Program-made: the position numbers and the translations under genes
Part shown: in pieces, positions 9,360 through 18,690 of the stretch
Position numbering within the stretch: position 1 is the stretch's first letter
Layout: the number at the start of each line of letters is the position of its first letter
NCBI RefSeq assembly: GCF_003286915.1
Contig: NZ_QMFY01000001.1
Location: 992,001-1,056,000, forward strand
DNA: 64,000 nucleotides
Reading direction: 5' to 3'
DNA from: Pseudochryseolinea flava
Lineage (GTDB): Bacteria > Bacteroidota > Bacteroidia > Cytophagales > Cyclobacteriaceae
Notes under the pieces: generated by a model
Databases searched by the model: none
Told to the model about the DNA's origin: nothing
The model's input: the letters and a program-made list of their open reading frames with translations, nothing else

Positions 9360-10934
9360 ATGGCAGAGATCAGACCGGAAGAAGTATCAGCAATTTTACG
9401 TGAGCAGTTATCGAATTCACGTACCGACGCTCAATTGGAAGAAGTTGGTACAGTATTAACCATCGGTGATGGTGTTGCTCGTATCTACGGACTTACACAA
9501 GCGCAAGCTGGTGAGTTGATCGAGTTCGAAACTGGACTCAAAGGACTCGTGCTTAACCTTGAAGAAGATAACGTAGGTGCCGTATTGCTCGGTGACTATA
9601 AAGATATCCGTGAAGGTGCAACTGTAAAGCGCACTGGTAAAATCGCCTCTGTGAAAGTTGGTGATGGTATGCTTGGCCGTGTTGTGGATACACTTGGAAA
9701 TCCTGTTGATGGTAAAGGCCCAATCGCTGGTGACCTTTATGACATGCCATTGGAAAGAAAAGCTCCCGGTGTAATTTTCCGTCAGCCAGTAAACGAACCA
9801 CTACAAACTGGTATTAAAGCGATCGACGCGATGATCCCGGTAGGTCGTGGTCAGCGTGAGTTGATCATCGGTGACCGTCAGACTGGTAAAACAGCTGTGG
9901 CAATCGACACGATCGTTAACCAACGTGAGTTCTACGAAAAAGGTCAGCCTGTATATTGTATCTATGTTGCTGTAGGGCAAAAAGCATCTACTGTAGCAAG
10001 CGTTGCTGCATCTCTTGAAAAAGCCGGTGCGCTTCCATACACTGTCATTGTATCAGCTGCTGCTTCTGATCCAGCACCAATGCAATTCTTCGCGCCATTC
10101 ACAGGTGCTGCTATCGGTGAATTCTTCCGTGATACCGGTCGACCTGCACTCGTAGTATATGATGATCTTTCTAAGCAAGCTGTTGCTTACCGTGAAGTGT
10201 CTCTTCTTTTGAGAAGACCTCCTGGACGCGAAGCTTATCCTGGTGACGTATTCTATCTTCACTCTCGTCTTCTCGAAAGAGCGGCGAAAATCATCAACAA
10301 TGATGCGATCGCTAAAGATATGAACGATCTACCGGCATCAATCAAGCACCTCGTTAAAGGTGGTGGCTCATTGACGGCGCTTCCAATTATCGAAACGCAA
10401 GCTGGTGACGTTTCTGCATACATTCCAACAAACGTGATCTCGATCACCGACGGTCAGATCTTCCTTGAAACAAACTTGTTCAACTCTGGTATCCGCCCTG
10501 CGATCAACGTTGGTATTTCTGTATCACGTGTAGGAGGTTCTGCTCAGATTAAATCAATGAAGAAAGTTGCTGGTACGTTGAAGCTTGATCAAGCACAGTT
10601 CCGCGAACTTGAAGCTTTTGCGAAATTCGGTTCTGATCTTGATGCGGCTACAAAACTCACCATCGAACGCGGTAGAAGAAACACTGAAATTTTGAAGCAA
10701 GATCAGTTCGCGCCAGTTCCTGTAGAGGAACAAGTAGCGATCATTACCGCTTCTACGCGTGGATTTATGGATAAAGTTCCAGTTGCTAAAGTGAAACAGT
10801 TTGAGAAGGAATTCATCGAGCTTCTTCGCGGTAGCCACAAGAATGTATTGACTAATCTTCAAGCTGGTAAATTTGAAGATGCGGATGTTGCTACGATGAA
10901 AGCTGTAGCAACGGACCTTGCTGCTAGATACTAA
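9360..10934 (+). CDS. atpA: ATP synthase F1 subunit alpha
   Basis: The 524-residue non-catalytic nucleotide-binding subunit of F1. The N-terminal beta-barrel is followed by the central P-loop domain with GDRQTGKT at residues 171-178 and the family signature [16 protein letters not shown]-terminal helical domain ends the protein. Length and order are typical. The beta and epsilon genes that often follow gamma in other phyla are absent from the window. Confidence 0.98.
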   Translation: MAEIRPEEVSAILREQLSNSRTDAQLEEVGTVLTIGDGVARIYGLTQAQAGELIEFETGLKGLVLNLEEDNVGAVLLGDYKDIREGATVKRTGKIASVKVGDGMLGRVVDTLGNPVDGKGPIAGDLYDMPLERKAPGVIFRQPVNEPLQTGIKAIDAMIPVGRGQRELIIGDRQTGKTAVAIDTIVNQREFYEKGQPVYCIYVAVGQKASTVASVAASLEKAGALPYTVIVSAAASDPAPMQFFAPFTGAAIGEFFRDTGRPALVVYDDLSKQAVAYREVSLLLRRPPGREAYPGDVFYLHSRLLERAAKIINNDAIAKDMNDLPASIKHLVKGGGSLTALPIIETQAGDVSAYIPTNVISITDGQIFLETNLFNSGIRPAINVGISVSRVGGSAQIKSMKKVAGTLKLDQAQFRELEAFAKFGSDLDAATKLTIERGRRNTEILKQDQFAPVPVEEQVAIITASTRGFMDKVPVAKVKQFEKEFIELLRGSHKNVLTNLQAGKFEDADVATMKAVATDLAARY

Positions 10935-10966
10935 GCTTCACGAAGTACACTGAACACTGACTAGAA

Positions 10967-11854
10967 ATGCCAAGTTTAAAGGAAGTTAAAGGCCGCATCA
11001 CCTCGGTAATCAGCACACAGCAGATTACGAAAGCCATGAAAATGGTGGCGGCGGCTAAGTTGCGTAAGTCTCAGGATAGAATCACTCAGATTCGCCCGTT
11101 TGCGCAAAAGTTGGCCTCAATTCTTTCGAACCTTTCTGCTGCACAAAGCAACTCGGATGGCGAGAACTGGTATAGCCAGCAGCGTGAGGTCAGAAATGTA
11201 TTGATTGTTGCTATCAGTTCCGATCGCGGATTGTGTGGATCTTTTAACAGTAACATTTTTAAAGGTGTTGCCCGTCTCGTAGAAGAAAAATATAAAAACG
11301 AGTATGCGAAAGGACACGTGACGATCTTACCAATCGGAAGAAAAGCGAATGAATATTTTGCAAAACGTAAGGTGGCTGTGGTGAGCGATTATGCTACGCT
11401 CTTTAGTAACCTTACTTTTGACTCTGCATCGGCGGCCGCTGAATTCATGATGAATGCATTCCAGCAAGGCAAATACGACAAGATTGAAATCGTATATAAC
11501 GAGTTCAAAAACGTGGCTACACAAATTCTTCGTGCGGAACAATTTTTGCCAGTAGTACCACCAGCGACTTCACAGAACACTTCGACGCAAGTTGATTACA
11601 TTTATCAACCAAGTCAGGAGGAGATCATTGACGGATTAATTCCAAAGTCATTAAAGGTACAATTGTTCAAATCGCTCTTGGATTCAAGTGCTTCTGAAAA
11701 TGGTGCTCGTATGACTGCCATGGACAAGGCTACTGAAAACGCAGGTGAGTTGTTGAAACAACTCCGTTTGACGTACAATAGAACGCGTCAGGCCGCGATT
11801 ACCAAAGAGATCCTTGAGATCGTGGGTGGTGCGGAAGCGTTGAAATCTGCTTAA
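10967..11854 (+). CDS. atpG: ATP synthase F1 subunit gamma
   Basis: The 295-residue central rotor shaft. The N-terminal helix carries KGRITSVISTQQITKAMKMV, the middle has the conserved SSDRGLCGSFN, and the C-terminal helix ends in TRQAAITKEILEIVGGAEAL; both terminal helices form the antiparallel coiled coil inside the alpha/beta hexamer. A strong hairpin terminator begins 21 bases after the stop, closing the operon. Confidence 0.97.
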   Translation: MPSLKEVKGRITSVISTQQITKAMKMVAAAKLRKSQDRITQIRPFAQKLASILSNLSAAQSNSDGENWYSQQREVRNVLIVAISSDRGLCGSFNSNIFKGVARLVEEKYKNEYAKGHVTILPIGRKANEYFAKRKVAVVSDYATLFSNLTFDSASAAAEFMMNAFQQGKYDKIEIVYNEFKNVATQILRAEQFLPVVPPATSQNTSTQVDYIYQPSQEEIIDGLIPKSLKVQLFKSLLDSSASENGARMTAMDKATENAGELLKQLRLTYNRTRQAAITKEILEIVGGAEALKSA

Positions 11855-11874
11855 GAGAAAATTACTATAACTTT

Positions 11875-11903
11875 AAAGTCTCGCTAGAAAGCGAGACTTT
11901 TTT
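11875..11903 (+). terminator. Intrinsic terminator of the ATP synthase operon
   Basis: An 11-bp perfect stem (AAAGTCTCGCT / AGCGAGACTTT) with loop AGAA, running into a T tract. It separates atpG from the downstream prenyltransferase gene. Confidence 0.92.
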
Positions 11904-11922
11904 GTTTTATGCTCATCGAACT

Positions 11923-12726
11923 ATGCTGCTAAAATTGTACACCCGTTTCAATGTTCTTAGCCTAGATGTGGCGCTTGGGTCGTTGTGCGCGGCGTTGTTC
12001 TTTGGAAAATTACTGCACGTTCAAATTCTGGTCTTTGGCCTATTGTCATTGTCAGTGAGTGTTTGGATCATATATACGGTCGATCATTTACTCGACGCTA
12101 AACGAATTAAGGCCCCTGCGTCGACTGAAAGACATCGGTTTCACCAACAGCATTTCCAAGTATTATGTTGGATGGTAGTGCTTTCCATTATCTTGAATAT
12201 CGTTGTCGTGATGTTTATCAGGCCAGCGGTACTTCGTGGTGGATTGATCTTGATCGCATGTTGCGCACTTTATTTAATAGTGCATCGTGTGATTAAATTT
12301 CCAAAAGAATTTTTAATTGCAATCCTTTATACAGCAGGTGTATTACTTCCCTCATTGTCGGTAACACAAATGGAACTTAGCCAGCTGCCACTCGTGATCG
12401 TTGTTCAATTTCTGTTAACAGCATTTCTGAATTTGGTTATTTTTTCGTGGTATGATCGTGACCGTGATCAGCGCGATGGAAGCGCATCGATCGTATTACG
12501 CCTTGGTGATAAGAAAAGTCGCAAGATTATCTTTATCATTCCGATTGTAAATCTTTTGCTGATGATGTGGACGACAGATGTTATTGCTTCGTTGACTGTG
12601 ATGGTGATGAGCGCTACTTTACTGGCCGTGTTTCTTTGCCAATCGTTTCTGCGGGAGGATGATAGATTTCGTTTACTTGGCGACGCGGTATTCTTTCTGC
12701 CATTATTATACTTACTCATAAGTTGA
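11923..12726 (+). CDS. UbiA-family prenyltransferase-like membrane protein
   Basis: A 267-residue multi-helix membrane protein. The two Asp-rich motifs of the UbiA family are present in altered form: TVDHLLDAKR with D54 and D58, and WYDRDRDQRDG with D179, D181 and D183. UbiA enzymes transfer polyprenyl groups to aromatic or glycerol-type acceptors. The acceptor here cannot be deduced; quinone, carotenoid or ether-lipid chemistry are all possible. The ATG at 11923 is used because an in-frame TTG at 11902 falls in the terminator's T tract. The methyltransferase gene downstream overlaps its stop, so the two probably act in one pathway (inference). Confidence 0.72.
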   Translation: MLLKLYTRFNVLSLDVALGSLCAALFFGKLLHVQILVFGLLSLSVSVWIIYTVDHLLDAKRIKAPASTERHRFHQQHFQVLCWMVVLSIILNIVVVMFIRPAVLRGGLILIACCALYLIVHRVIKFPKEFLIAILYTAGVLLPSLSVTQMELSQLPLVIVVQFLLTAFLNLVIFSWYDRDRDQRDGSASIVLRLGDKKSRKIIFIIPIVNLLLMMWTTDVIASLTVMVMSATLLAVFLCQSFLREDDRFRLLGDAVFFLPLLYLLIS

Positions 12727-13370
12727 TGAAGCTATCGTCACTTAACAAGTTTGATAGAATTGCTCATGTTTACGATTGGCTTGCTAAAGTATTTATTGGC
12801 GAGGATATCAGGCATGCACAGCGATTCTTTCTACATGAAATTTCAGATGCCAAGAGAATTCTAATTATTGGAGGTGGAACGGGATGGATCTTGCATGATA
12901 TTGGCAAGATAAATCCGACGGCCGAGATATTGTATGTTGAAGCCTCATCATCGATGATCGACATGGCCAAGCAAATCAATATCAATAACCCGATTACGTT
13001 CTTACATGGAATAGAGTCGGATGTAGATACGCAATCGAAATTTGATGCTGTGATTACCAACTTCTACGTTGATCTATTTTCAGATGCGTCACTTGAGCAA
13101 AAAATAAAAATCATACTGCCATTGTTGGATGTAAATGGGAAGTGGCTTGTTACAGATTTCGTACAATCGAAAAATGTATATCATCGATTCTTGCTTTGGA
13201 CGATGTATCTTTTCTTTCGCGTCGTAACTAACATCGAAGCGCGGTCAATGCCGCAATGGCTGGAATGTATGACAAGGGAAAATTTGGATGTTCTAAAAAA
13301 GCAGTTCTTTAGAAATGGTTTTATTTGTTCTTTAGTGTTTCGTCGGGGATTAAAATCCGCGAAACATTAG
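12726..13370 (+). CDS. Class I SAM-dependent methyltransferase
   Basis: A 214-residue soluble methyltransferase. Motif I is ILIIGGGTGW (about residues 45-54), followed by an acidic residue ending the second strand (LYVEAS) as expected for SAM ribose binding. FDAVITNFYVDLF fits motif II. The ATG at 12726 overlaps the upstream TGA stop, which implies translational coupling to the UbiA-like gene. The substrate is unknown; a lipid or prenylated aromatic is a reasonable guess from context. Confidence 0.75.
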   Translation: MKLSSLNKFDRIAHVYDWLAKVFIGEDIRHAQRFFLHEISDAKRILIIGGGTGWILHDIGKINPTAEILYVEASSSMIDMAKQININNPITFLHGIESDVDTQSKFDAVITNFYVDLFSDASLEQKIKIILPLLDVNGKWLVTDFVQSKNVYHRFLLWTMYLFFRVVTNIEARSMPQWLECMTRENLDVLKKQFFRNGFICSLVFRRGLKSAKH

Positions 13371-13428
13371 ACACGACAAGCTGAGTAGATTGCTTTTTTT
13401 GCCTTCTGTTAAGATTCAGATTAAAACG

Positions 13429-14643
13429 CTACTCTTTTCCATCGACGTAATCTTGCAAGTATTTAAAATGCTCCGTTAATTTCCCTTGATCACAGATGGT
13501 AGCTCTTTTGATAATATCATCTTGATCGGGATCTCGTAATAAAATCGGAAGTACTTTGTCAATAAGATCTTTGCCGAATTCTTCAGACGCGCTTCTTGGT
13601 AACTCACAGGGCAAGTTGTCCACGGCCATCACGGTTACAAACTTTTCATTTGAAAGCGCTGAACGAACTTCTCCCGTCGCAGGATCATAATCGTAAATCG
13701 GATCTGCAATTGTTGACGCCTTTTTTGTGCTTGGAATCGACCCATCGATATCACACGTGATGTCTGCGATCACCTTTATTTTAAAATCGGGAGAAGTCAT
13801 GTCCGATTGTGTAAATAAAACGGGAGCTTTTGGATTCCAGTAAGCACCAGCCATCAATACATCCGCTACTTTCGTAAAAGTCTTAAAGATTGAATCGTAC
13901 TTCTCGGGATGTAAGTGAAACTCTTCGCGGTTAAAATGCCCGCCCGATTTTCTTACGTGATAATCTGAACTGCTTAGCTGAACATAAACCGGCTCCGTAT
14001 ATTCTTTTGTCAAGAAATCACTCGCGTTAACTTTTCGAATACCTGCGCTGTCGAGGGTTTCCATCGATCCTTTGCCTACTCGCCCTGCGCCCGTGAGAAT
14101 GATTTTAATTGGCGGTAGTTTTACTTTTCGCAATTCGAGCTTGAGATCATTAACGTCGAAGCATTCGTGTGCTCGTCGAATGTTGTAAAGCTTGAAGCGT
14201 TCACCGTACGTCCATAGTCCGTTATAAGCGCCGACGATGCCTGCATATCTCCCGAACGCAACCAATCGATTACCTTGCTTGTCTTTCAAGGCTTCGTAGT
14301 CGATCATGCGAATGTTTTTACTCAAGATCACACGCAGCAACTCGCGATTGTAAGGTTGCTTTTTGATAGTATGTGAAAAGAAGAGATACGTTTTTCCTGC
14401 AATGAGTTGTTCTTTGGGCACTTCTTTTATCCCCATCAAAATATCGCAATCATTTACAGACGCACGTACTTCTATCTCCAATGCTTGATATTCTTGTTCA
14501 CGAAAACATCGGATGTTACTTTCTTGACAAATGACTTTAACACCAGCAAATCGCTGCTCGATTTCTTCAGCCTGCAATGGTGTAAAAGGTACGCGCTTAT
14601 CTGGCGGCACTTTGCCTTCCTTAATCAATCCGATAGTGGTCAT
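13429..14643 (-). CDS. Saccharopine/alanine dehydrogenase-like NAD-dependent enzyme
   Basis: A 404-residue protein of the alanine dehydrogenase/pyridine nucleotide transhydrogenase fold. The N-terminus IGLIKEGKVPPDKRVPFTP is typical, and the Rossmann motif GAGRVGKG lies at about residues 185-192. Bacteroidetes homologues are usually labelled saccharopine dehydrogenase (lysine-forming), but the true substrate in bacteria is uncertain. It stands apart from its neighbours: the plus-strand methyltransferase gene ends 58 bases away and the DinB-like gene lies upstream on the same strand, 31 bases away. Confidence 0.78.
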   Translation of the reverse strand: MTTIGLIKEGKVPPDKRVPFTPLQAEEIEQRFAGVKVICQESNIRCFREQEYQALEIEVRASVNDCDILMGIKEVPKEQLIAGKTYLFFSHTIKKQPYNRELLRVILSKNIRMIDYEALKDKQGNRLVAFGRYAGIVGAYNGLWTYGERFKLYNIRRAHECFDVNDLKLELRKVKLPPIKIILTGAGRVGKGSMETLDSAGIRKVNASDFLTKEYTEPVYVQLSSSDYHVRKSGGHFNREEFHLHPEKYDSIFKTFTKVADVLMAGAYWNPKAPVLFTQSDMTSPDFKIKVIADITCDIDGSIPSTKKASTIADPIYDYDPATGEVRSALSNEKFVTVMAVDNLPCELPRSASEEFGKDLIDKVLPILLRDPDQDDIIKRATICDQGKLTEHFKYLQDYVDGKE

Positions 14644-14674
14644 GAGTTATCAGTTGTATGCAAGGCAATTTACA

Positions 14675-15238
14675 TTAAACCTTTAACACAGCCTCTCGAT
14701 TTGATCTTTTTTCCAGGATGTCTCTTATCTGAAGTATATGACGTTGTTGATGAACGACAAGAAATTCAAACGCATCAAAAAATGGAATTGTTAATATCCT
14801 TAGAAATTCAACGCTAATGTTTTGTTTGCCTATCGATTTACTTGCGCTAGCATCAAGCATGTGCAAAAGTTTATCTTGATGCGCAAGAAACTCATGAAGT
14901 GTTGCAATGCTGAGCTTACTGTGAACCGGATTAAGATGCTTCATCGTCTTTTGCATCTTCCGATTCGAAGGATGCATCATCGAAATAAATTTTTTGCCGA
15001 GCCATGACGACTTGTTTACCGGTTGTCCATCGTTGGAACGCGTGAGCACATTATTGATCGCGACATTGTAATATCGGCAATAGCGATTTAGATGCTCGAT
15101 ACACTCAAGGATACTCCATCGTTCCGCGGATTGTTTCCAATTTAATAGCGTTTCATCCTGCGCATTTATCGCGGCGACAAATGCGATTGTTTCATCAATC
15201 TCTACTTTTAAATTCTTAATTCGATCCTGCGCTGTCAT
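14675..15238 (-). CDS. DinB-like domain protein
   Basis: A 187-residue four-helix-bundle protein of the DinB/YfiT superfamily. The usual metal-binding His residues can be placed in CIEHLNRY (about residue 48) and FLVVHQQRHILQI near the C-terminus. Family members include thiol-dependent transferases and proteins of unknown role; no substrate can be assigned. A Crp/Fnr-like gene lies upstream on the same strand. Confidence 0.8.
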   Translation of the reverse strand: MTAQDRIKNLKVEIDETIAFVAAINAQDETLLNWKQSAERWSILECIEHLNRYCRYYNVAINNVLTRSNDGQPVNKSSWLGKKFISMMHPSNRKMQKTMKHLNPVHSKLSIATLHEFLAHQDKLLHMLDASASKSIGKQNISVEFLRILTIPFFDAFEFLVVHQQRHILQIRDILEKRSNREAVLKV

Positions 15239-15295
15239 AAGTTGTTAATTTGGATCAAAATTATTTTTGAACGCGCATATAGAAATTGACGGCGA

Positions 15296-15880
15296 TCAAG
15301 ATTTTTCAGGGCGAATTCTGCTTAGTGTTTCGGGTGACATTCGAAGATACGATGCGATGTACTTGCGCGGTATGATCTGAAATACTTTTGGACTTCGTTG
15401 AATTAAACGTTGGTACCGCTCCTCCGGAGTGAACGTAAGCATCTCGGTTTCGCGTTCGATCTTACCCATCAACGCTTCTTCTTGTAGCTCACGCCACGCT
15501 GTTTCTATCTTGCGAAATGAGCTGAATAAATCATAGAAGTCTACTTTTCGAATAGACATCAGCGAAGTCGCGCTAAGTGCCTGGATGTAATACGTTGATG
15601 GTTGATTTCTGATGAAGGAAGGGTAAGAGCAAATAAGGCTGTTGTCGTAACCAAATCCTACGCAGATCTCTTCGTCGTTGTGCGGAAAATAGATACGAAC
15701 ACTTCCCTCGATGATGTAGAACAGATTCGTTTCTGTTTGATCTTTTTCGATCAAGAATTGATGACGCTTAAGCTTTACCGGATGCTTCCAATGATCCAGT
15801 AAAGCTTGTTGAGCGTCTGCGGGCAAAGGAGTGTTGCTGCCGAAGATGCGAAGTAATTTCTCCTGCCACGGTTGCATCAC
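15296..15880 (-). CDS. Crp/Fnr family transcriptional regulator
   Basis: A 194-residue regulator. The N-terminal cyclic-nucleotide-binding-like beta roll spans about residues 20-120 (LIEKDQTETNLFYIIEGSVR). The C-terminal helix-turn-helix lies at about 168-192, with recognition-helix sequence MSPETLSRIR. No Fnr-type Cys cluster is seen. Its ATG lies 3 bases past the AIM24-like stop on the same strand, so the two are probably co-transcribed. The effector is unknown. Confidence 0.88.
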   Translation of the reverse strand: MMQPWQEKLLRIFGSNTPLPADAQQALLDHWKHPVKLKRHQFLIEKDQTETNLFYIIEGSVRIYFPHNDEEICVGFGYDNSLICSYPSFIRNQPSTYYIQALSATSLMSIRKVDFYDLFSSFRKIETAWRELQEEALMGKIERETEMLTFTPEERYQRLIQRSPKVFQIIPRKYIASYLRMSPETLSRIRPEKS

Positions 15881-15883
15881 GAA

Positions 15884-16657
15884 TTAATCTTCGAGAAAGC
15901 TTCCGAGAAGTGAGCTTCCTTCTTTCCCGCTATTGCGTCCATACGGCGCGAGTGCTTGTATTAATTTTCTGATTGGCATGGATTGTAAATATACTTTACC
16001 AGTTCCGCGAAGTGTAGCGAGAAACATACCTTCGCCACCGAAGATCATCGACTTAAGTCCACCGGAAGCTTGCACGTCGAAGTCAATTTGTGATTCGAAT
16101 GCTACAACGCAACCTGTGTCTACACGAAGTGTTTCGTTGTTAAGCGTTCTTTCGATTACCGTTCCTCCGGCATGGACGAATGCTTTTCCGTCGCCTTGTA
16201 GTTTTTGAAGAATAAAACCTTCACCACCAACAAGGCCAGAACCGATTTTACGATTGAATGTGATAGAAACTTTTGTTCCAAATGCGGCGCATAGAAATCC
16301 ATCTTTTTGAACGATCATTTCCTGGCCAGGCGACGTTGCGAGATCGATTGGAATCACTGTTCCCGGATAGGGTGCGGAGAATCCTACTTTGGCTCTTCTC
16401 GAACCGCGGTTGGAAAAATGCGTCATGAATAAAGATTCGCCCGTCAGCATACGCGATCCCGCAGAGAGAAGTTTATCGAACAATCCTTGGTTGGCATTTG
16501 AGCCATCTCCCATTTTTGTTTCAAACGCGATACCGTCCTCCATGAAGAGCATAGCACCAGCTTCAGCAATTACGGTTTCTCCTGGGTCAAGTTCAACTTC
16601 AACGATCTGAATACTTTCACCTTTGATTTGATAATCGATTTCGTGGGATCGGTTCAT
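15884..16657 (-). CDS. AIM24/TIGR00266 family protein
   Basis: A 257-residue protein of the AIM24 family, with a beta-rich fold and repeated Gly-containing strands. Visible family features are the N-terminal [14 protein letters not shown] and later [17 protein letters not shown] and [19 protein letters not shown]. The bacterial role is unknown; some members are associated with membranes. No signal peptide is present. Confidence 0.85.
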   Translation of the reverse strand: MNRSHEIDYQIKGESIQIVEVELDPGETVIAEAGAMLFMEDGIAFETKMGDGSNANQGLFDKLLSAGSRMLTGESLFMTHFSNRGSRRAKVGFSAPYPGTVIPIDLATSPGQEMIVQKDGFLCAAFGTKVSITFNRKIGSGLVGGEGFILQKLQGDGKAFVHAGGTVIERTLNNETLRVDTGCVVAFESQIDFDVQASGGLKSMIFGGEGMFLATLRGTGKVYLQSMPIRKLIQALAPYGRNSGKEGSSLLGSFLED

Positions 16658-16680
16658 ATTCTTTTTAAATTTTTACGAAT

Positions 16681-16712
16681 TAAACGAAAAGCCCCGCGCG
16701 TTGGCGGGGCTT
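16681..16712 (-). terminator. Intrinsic terminator after small hypothetical gene
   Basis: A 9-bp stem (AAGCCCCGC / GCGGGGCTT) with a six-base loop at 16689-16712. Read on the minus strand it runs into TTTTCGTTTA. It ends the transcript of the 72-residue gene before the AIM24-like gene. Confidence 0.85.
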
Positions 16713-16720
16713 ACAGCAAT

Positions 16721-16939
16721 TTATTTCTTTTTCTTTTTGCCTTTTTTCATCTCATCGTAGTCGTCGCGTTCTGCAAGTTTTTTGTCGTCTACGTTTTTAT
16801 CGAGGAATTCATTGATCTTTTCAATTCGCATGTTTGACGTAATCTCGCCAAACTGGTCGATTGACACATCGAAACCTTGCAGATCTTTGTGAACCTTTGG
16901 TTTCGGCTTTTGCTCATCTTTACCTTCTTTTTTAGACAT
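16721..16939 (-). CDS. Small Lys-rich conserved hypothetical protein
   Basis: A 72-residue, highly charged protein with a Lys-rich N-terminus, the central segment VHKDLQGFDVSIDQFGEI, and a C-terminus of Lys repeats (MKKGKKKKK). Proteins of this form are widespread in Bacteroidetes but have no known function. No signal peptide or membrane segment is present. It lies 25 bases upstream of the gltX stop region on the same strand and is followed by its own terminator. Confidence 0.7.
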   Translation of the reverse strand: MSKKEGKDEQKPKPKVHKDLQGFDVSIDQFGEITSNMRIEKINEFLDKNVDDKKLAERDDYDEMKKGKKKKK

Positions 16940-16964
16940 AACAGAAAGGTTTATTGAATACTAT

Positions 16965-18500
16965 TTACGCAACTTTCACCTTCAGGGTTTGTAGGGCGTA
17001 TTGAATTCTTTTTACGACCTCCTGGGCACCGATAATTTCCATGATCATCATCAAATCCGGACCGCCGCCCGCACCGGTTAATGATACCCGTAACGCTTGC
17101 ATAATTTTTCCAGAACCAATTCCTAACGTCGCGGTCACCTGCTCGAGTGCAGCTTTCGCCGTTGCTGCATCCAACGTTGCTGCTTTTGCAATCTCGTCTT
17201 TGAACGCACTGAGGACTTTAACGGCTTCGTCGTTCCATTTTTTTGAAATCACACCTTCATCGAATGTGGTTGGTGCAAAGAAGAAAAACTTTCCTTGTGA
17301 CCAAAACTCGCCTGGGAACGTTACTCGATCACGCATGATGGTAACAATCTTTTTCGCTTTCGCTTCGTCACACGAAATATTCTCGCCTTTCAACGACTCT
17401 TGAAGGTATACAACAAGTTCGTCATCGCTCTTTGCGCGCAAGTATTGTTGATTAAACCACTGCGCTTTTTGAATATCGAAACGCGCGCCAGCTTTATTCA
17501 CACGGTCAAATGAAAACGCCTCGATGAGTTGTTCCATCGAAAAAATTTCTTGTGTTGTTCCTGGGTTCCATCCAAGCAAAGCCAGAAAGTTAACCAGCGC
17601 TTCTGGCAAATAGCCGGCATCTTTATAGCCGACAGATACAGTGCCAGATACAGGGTCAGTCCATGTACGCGGGAATATCGGGAATCCATATTTATCAGCA
17701 TCACGCTTACTAAGTTTGCCGTTACCGTCTGGTTTTAGAATTAATGGTAGGTGCACGAATTGTGGCATGTCTTGTTCCCATCCGAGAAAGCGATACAGCA
17801 ATACGTGTAGTGGCGCAGACGGCAACCATTCCTCACCGCGTATGACGTGTGAAATCTTCATCAGATAGTCATCGACAACATTCGCCAAATGATAGGTCGG
17901 CATACCGTCACCTTTCATCAACACTTTGTCATCGATCTGAGAAGAGTAAACCATCACCCAACCACGGATGATGTCGTTCAATCTGATCTCCTCTTTCTTG
18001 GGAACTTTCAATCGGATTACATAAGGTGTTCCTGAAGCAATCAGGTTTTTCACTTCACCTTCGGAGAGTGTAAGTGAATTCCTCATTTGCATCCGCGTGA
18101 CACTATTGTATTGGTAGTTGTCTACGCCAGCGGCCTTTAATCTTTCGCGCATCGCCTCGAGTTCTTCCGGCGTATCGAATGCGTAATACGCATTGCCTTC
18201 GTCGATGAGTTGTTGTGCGTATTTTTGATAAATAGGTTTTCTTTCAGATTGACGATAAGGAGCATGAGGTCCACCAACACCAACACCTTCGTCGATTTTG
18301 ATTCCTGCCCATTTCAGGGATTCAATAATGTATTCTTCTGCGCCGGGTACAAAGCGTGTCTGATCGGTGTCTTCAATGCGAAGGATCATGGTGCCTTGAT
18401 GCTGACGGGCAAGTAAATAATTATACAAGGCAGTTCTTACACCACCAATGTGGAGTCCGCCGGTAGGGCTGGGTGCGAATCTTACGCGTACTGGTCTCAT
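16965..18500 (-). CDS. gltX: Glutamyl-tRNA synthetase
   Basis: A class I aminoacyl-tRNA synthetase of 511 residues that charges tRNA-Glu. The HIGH-type motif appears as HIGGVRTALYN from residue 17 and the KMSKS-type motif as KLSKRDADKYG in the second quarter to middle. The C-terminal anticodon-binding region follows. It diverges from glnS, with a 190-base intergenic region between them. Confidence 0.97.
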   Translation of the reverse strand: MRPVRVRFAPSPTGGLHIGGVRTALYNYLLARQHQGTMILRIEDTDQTRFVPGAEEYIIESLKWAGIKIDEGVGVGGPHAPYRQSERKPIYQKYAQQLIDEGNAYYAFDTPEELEAMRERLKAAGVDNYQYNSVTRMQMRNSLTLSEGEVKNLIASGTPYVIRLKVPKKEEIRLNDIIRGWVMVYSSQIDDKVLMKGDGMPTYHLANVVDDYLMKISHVIRGEEWLPSAPLHVLLYRFLGWEQDMPQFVHLPLILKPDGNGKLSKRDADKYGFPIFPRTWTDPVSGTVSVGYKDAGYLPEALVNFLALLGWNPGTTQEIFSMEQLIEAFSFDRVNKAGARFDIQKAQWFNQQYLRAKSDDELVVYLQESLKGENISCDEAKAKKIVTIMRDRVTFPGEFWSQGKFFFFAPTTFDEGVISKKWNDEAVKVLSAFKDEIAKAATLDAATAKAALEQVTATLGIGSGKIMQALRVSLTGAGGGPDLMMIMEIIGAQEVVKRIQYALQTLKVKVA

Positions 18501-18556
18501 TTCTCTTCCTTTCCTTAATCGATTCTTTCTGGAATCGTTTGTTTAGATAACAATAG

Positions 18557-18564
18557 CAAAGGTA
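18557..18564 (-). promoter_or_regulatory. Possible -7 element of gltX promoter
   Basis: The minus strand reads TACCTTTG here, a match to TAnnTTTG, 57 bases upstream of the gltX ATG. A -33 TTG occurs only at a short 12-base spacing, so the match is partial. Confidence 0.4.
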
Positions 18565-18690
18565 AAATATGATTTACAATAACGTGGTTGGAATCGTATA
18601 AAAGGCCTAAAAAATGGTGCAGATAGCCAAAAAAATACCGACGGAATCAAAGGCTTTTATACCTTTACAACTTTCAAAAGCGAGCGTAGT

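Noticed and set aside
11902-11922. Upstream TTG start for the UbiA-like gene
   Set aside because: It lies in the T tract of the ATP synthase terminator; the ATG at 11923 is the better start.
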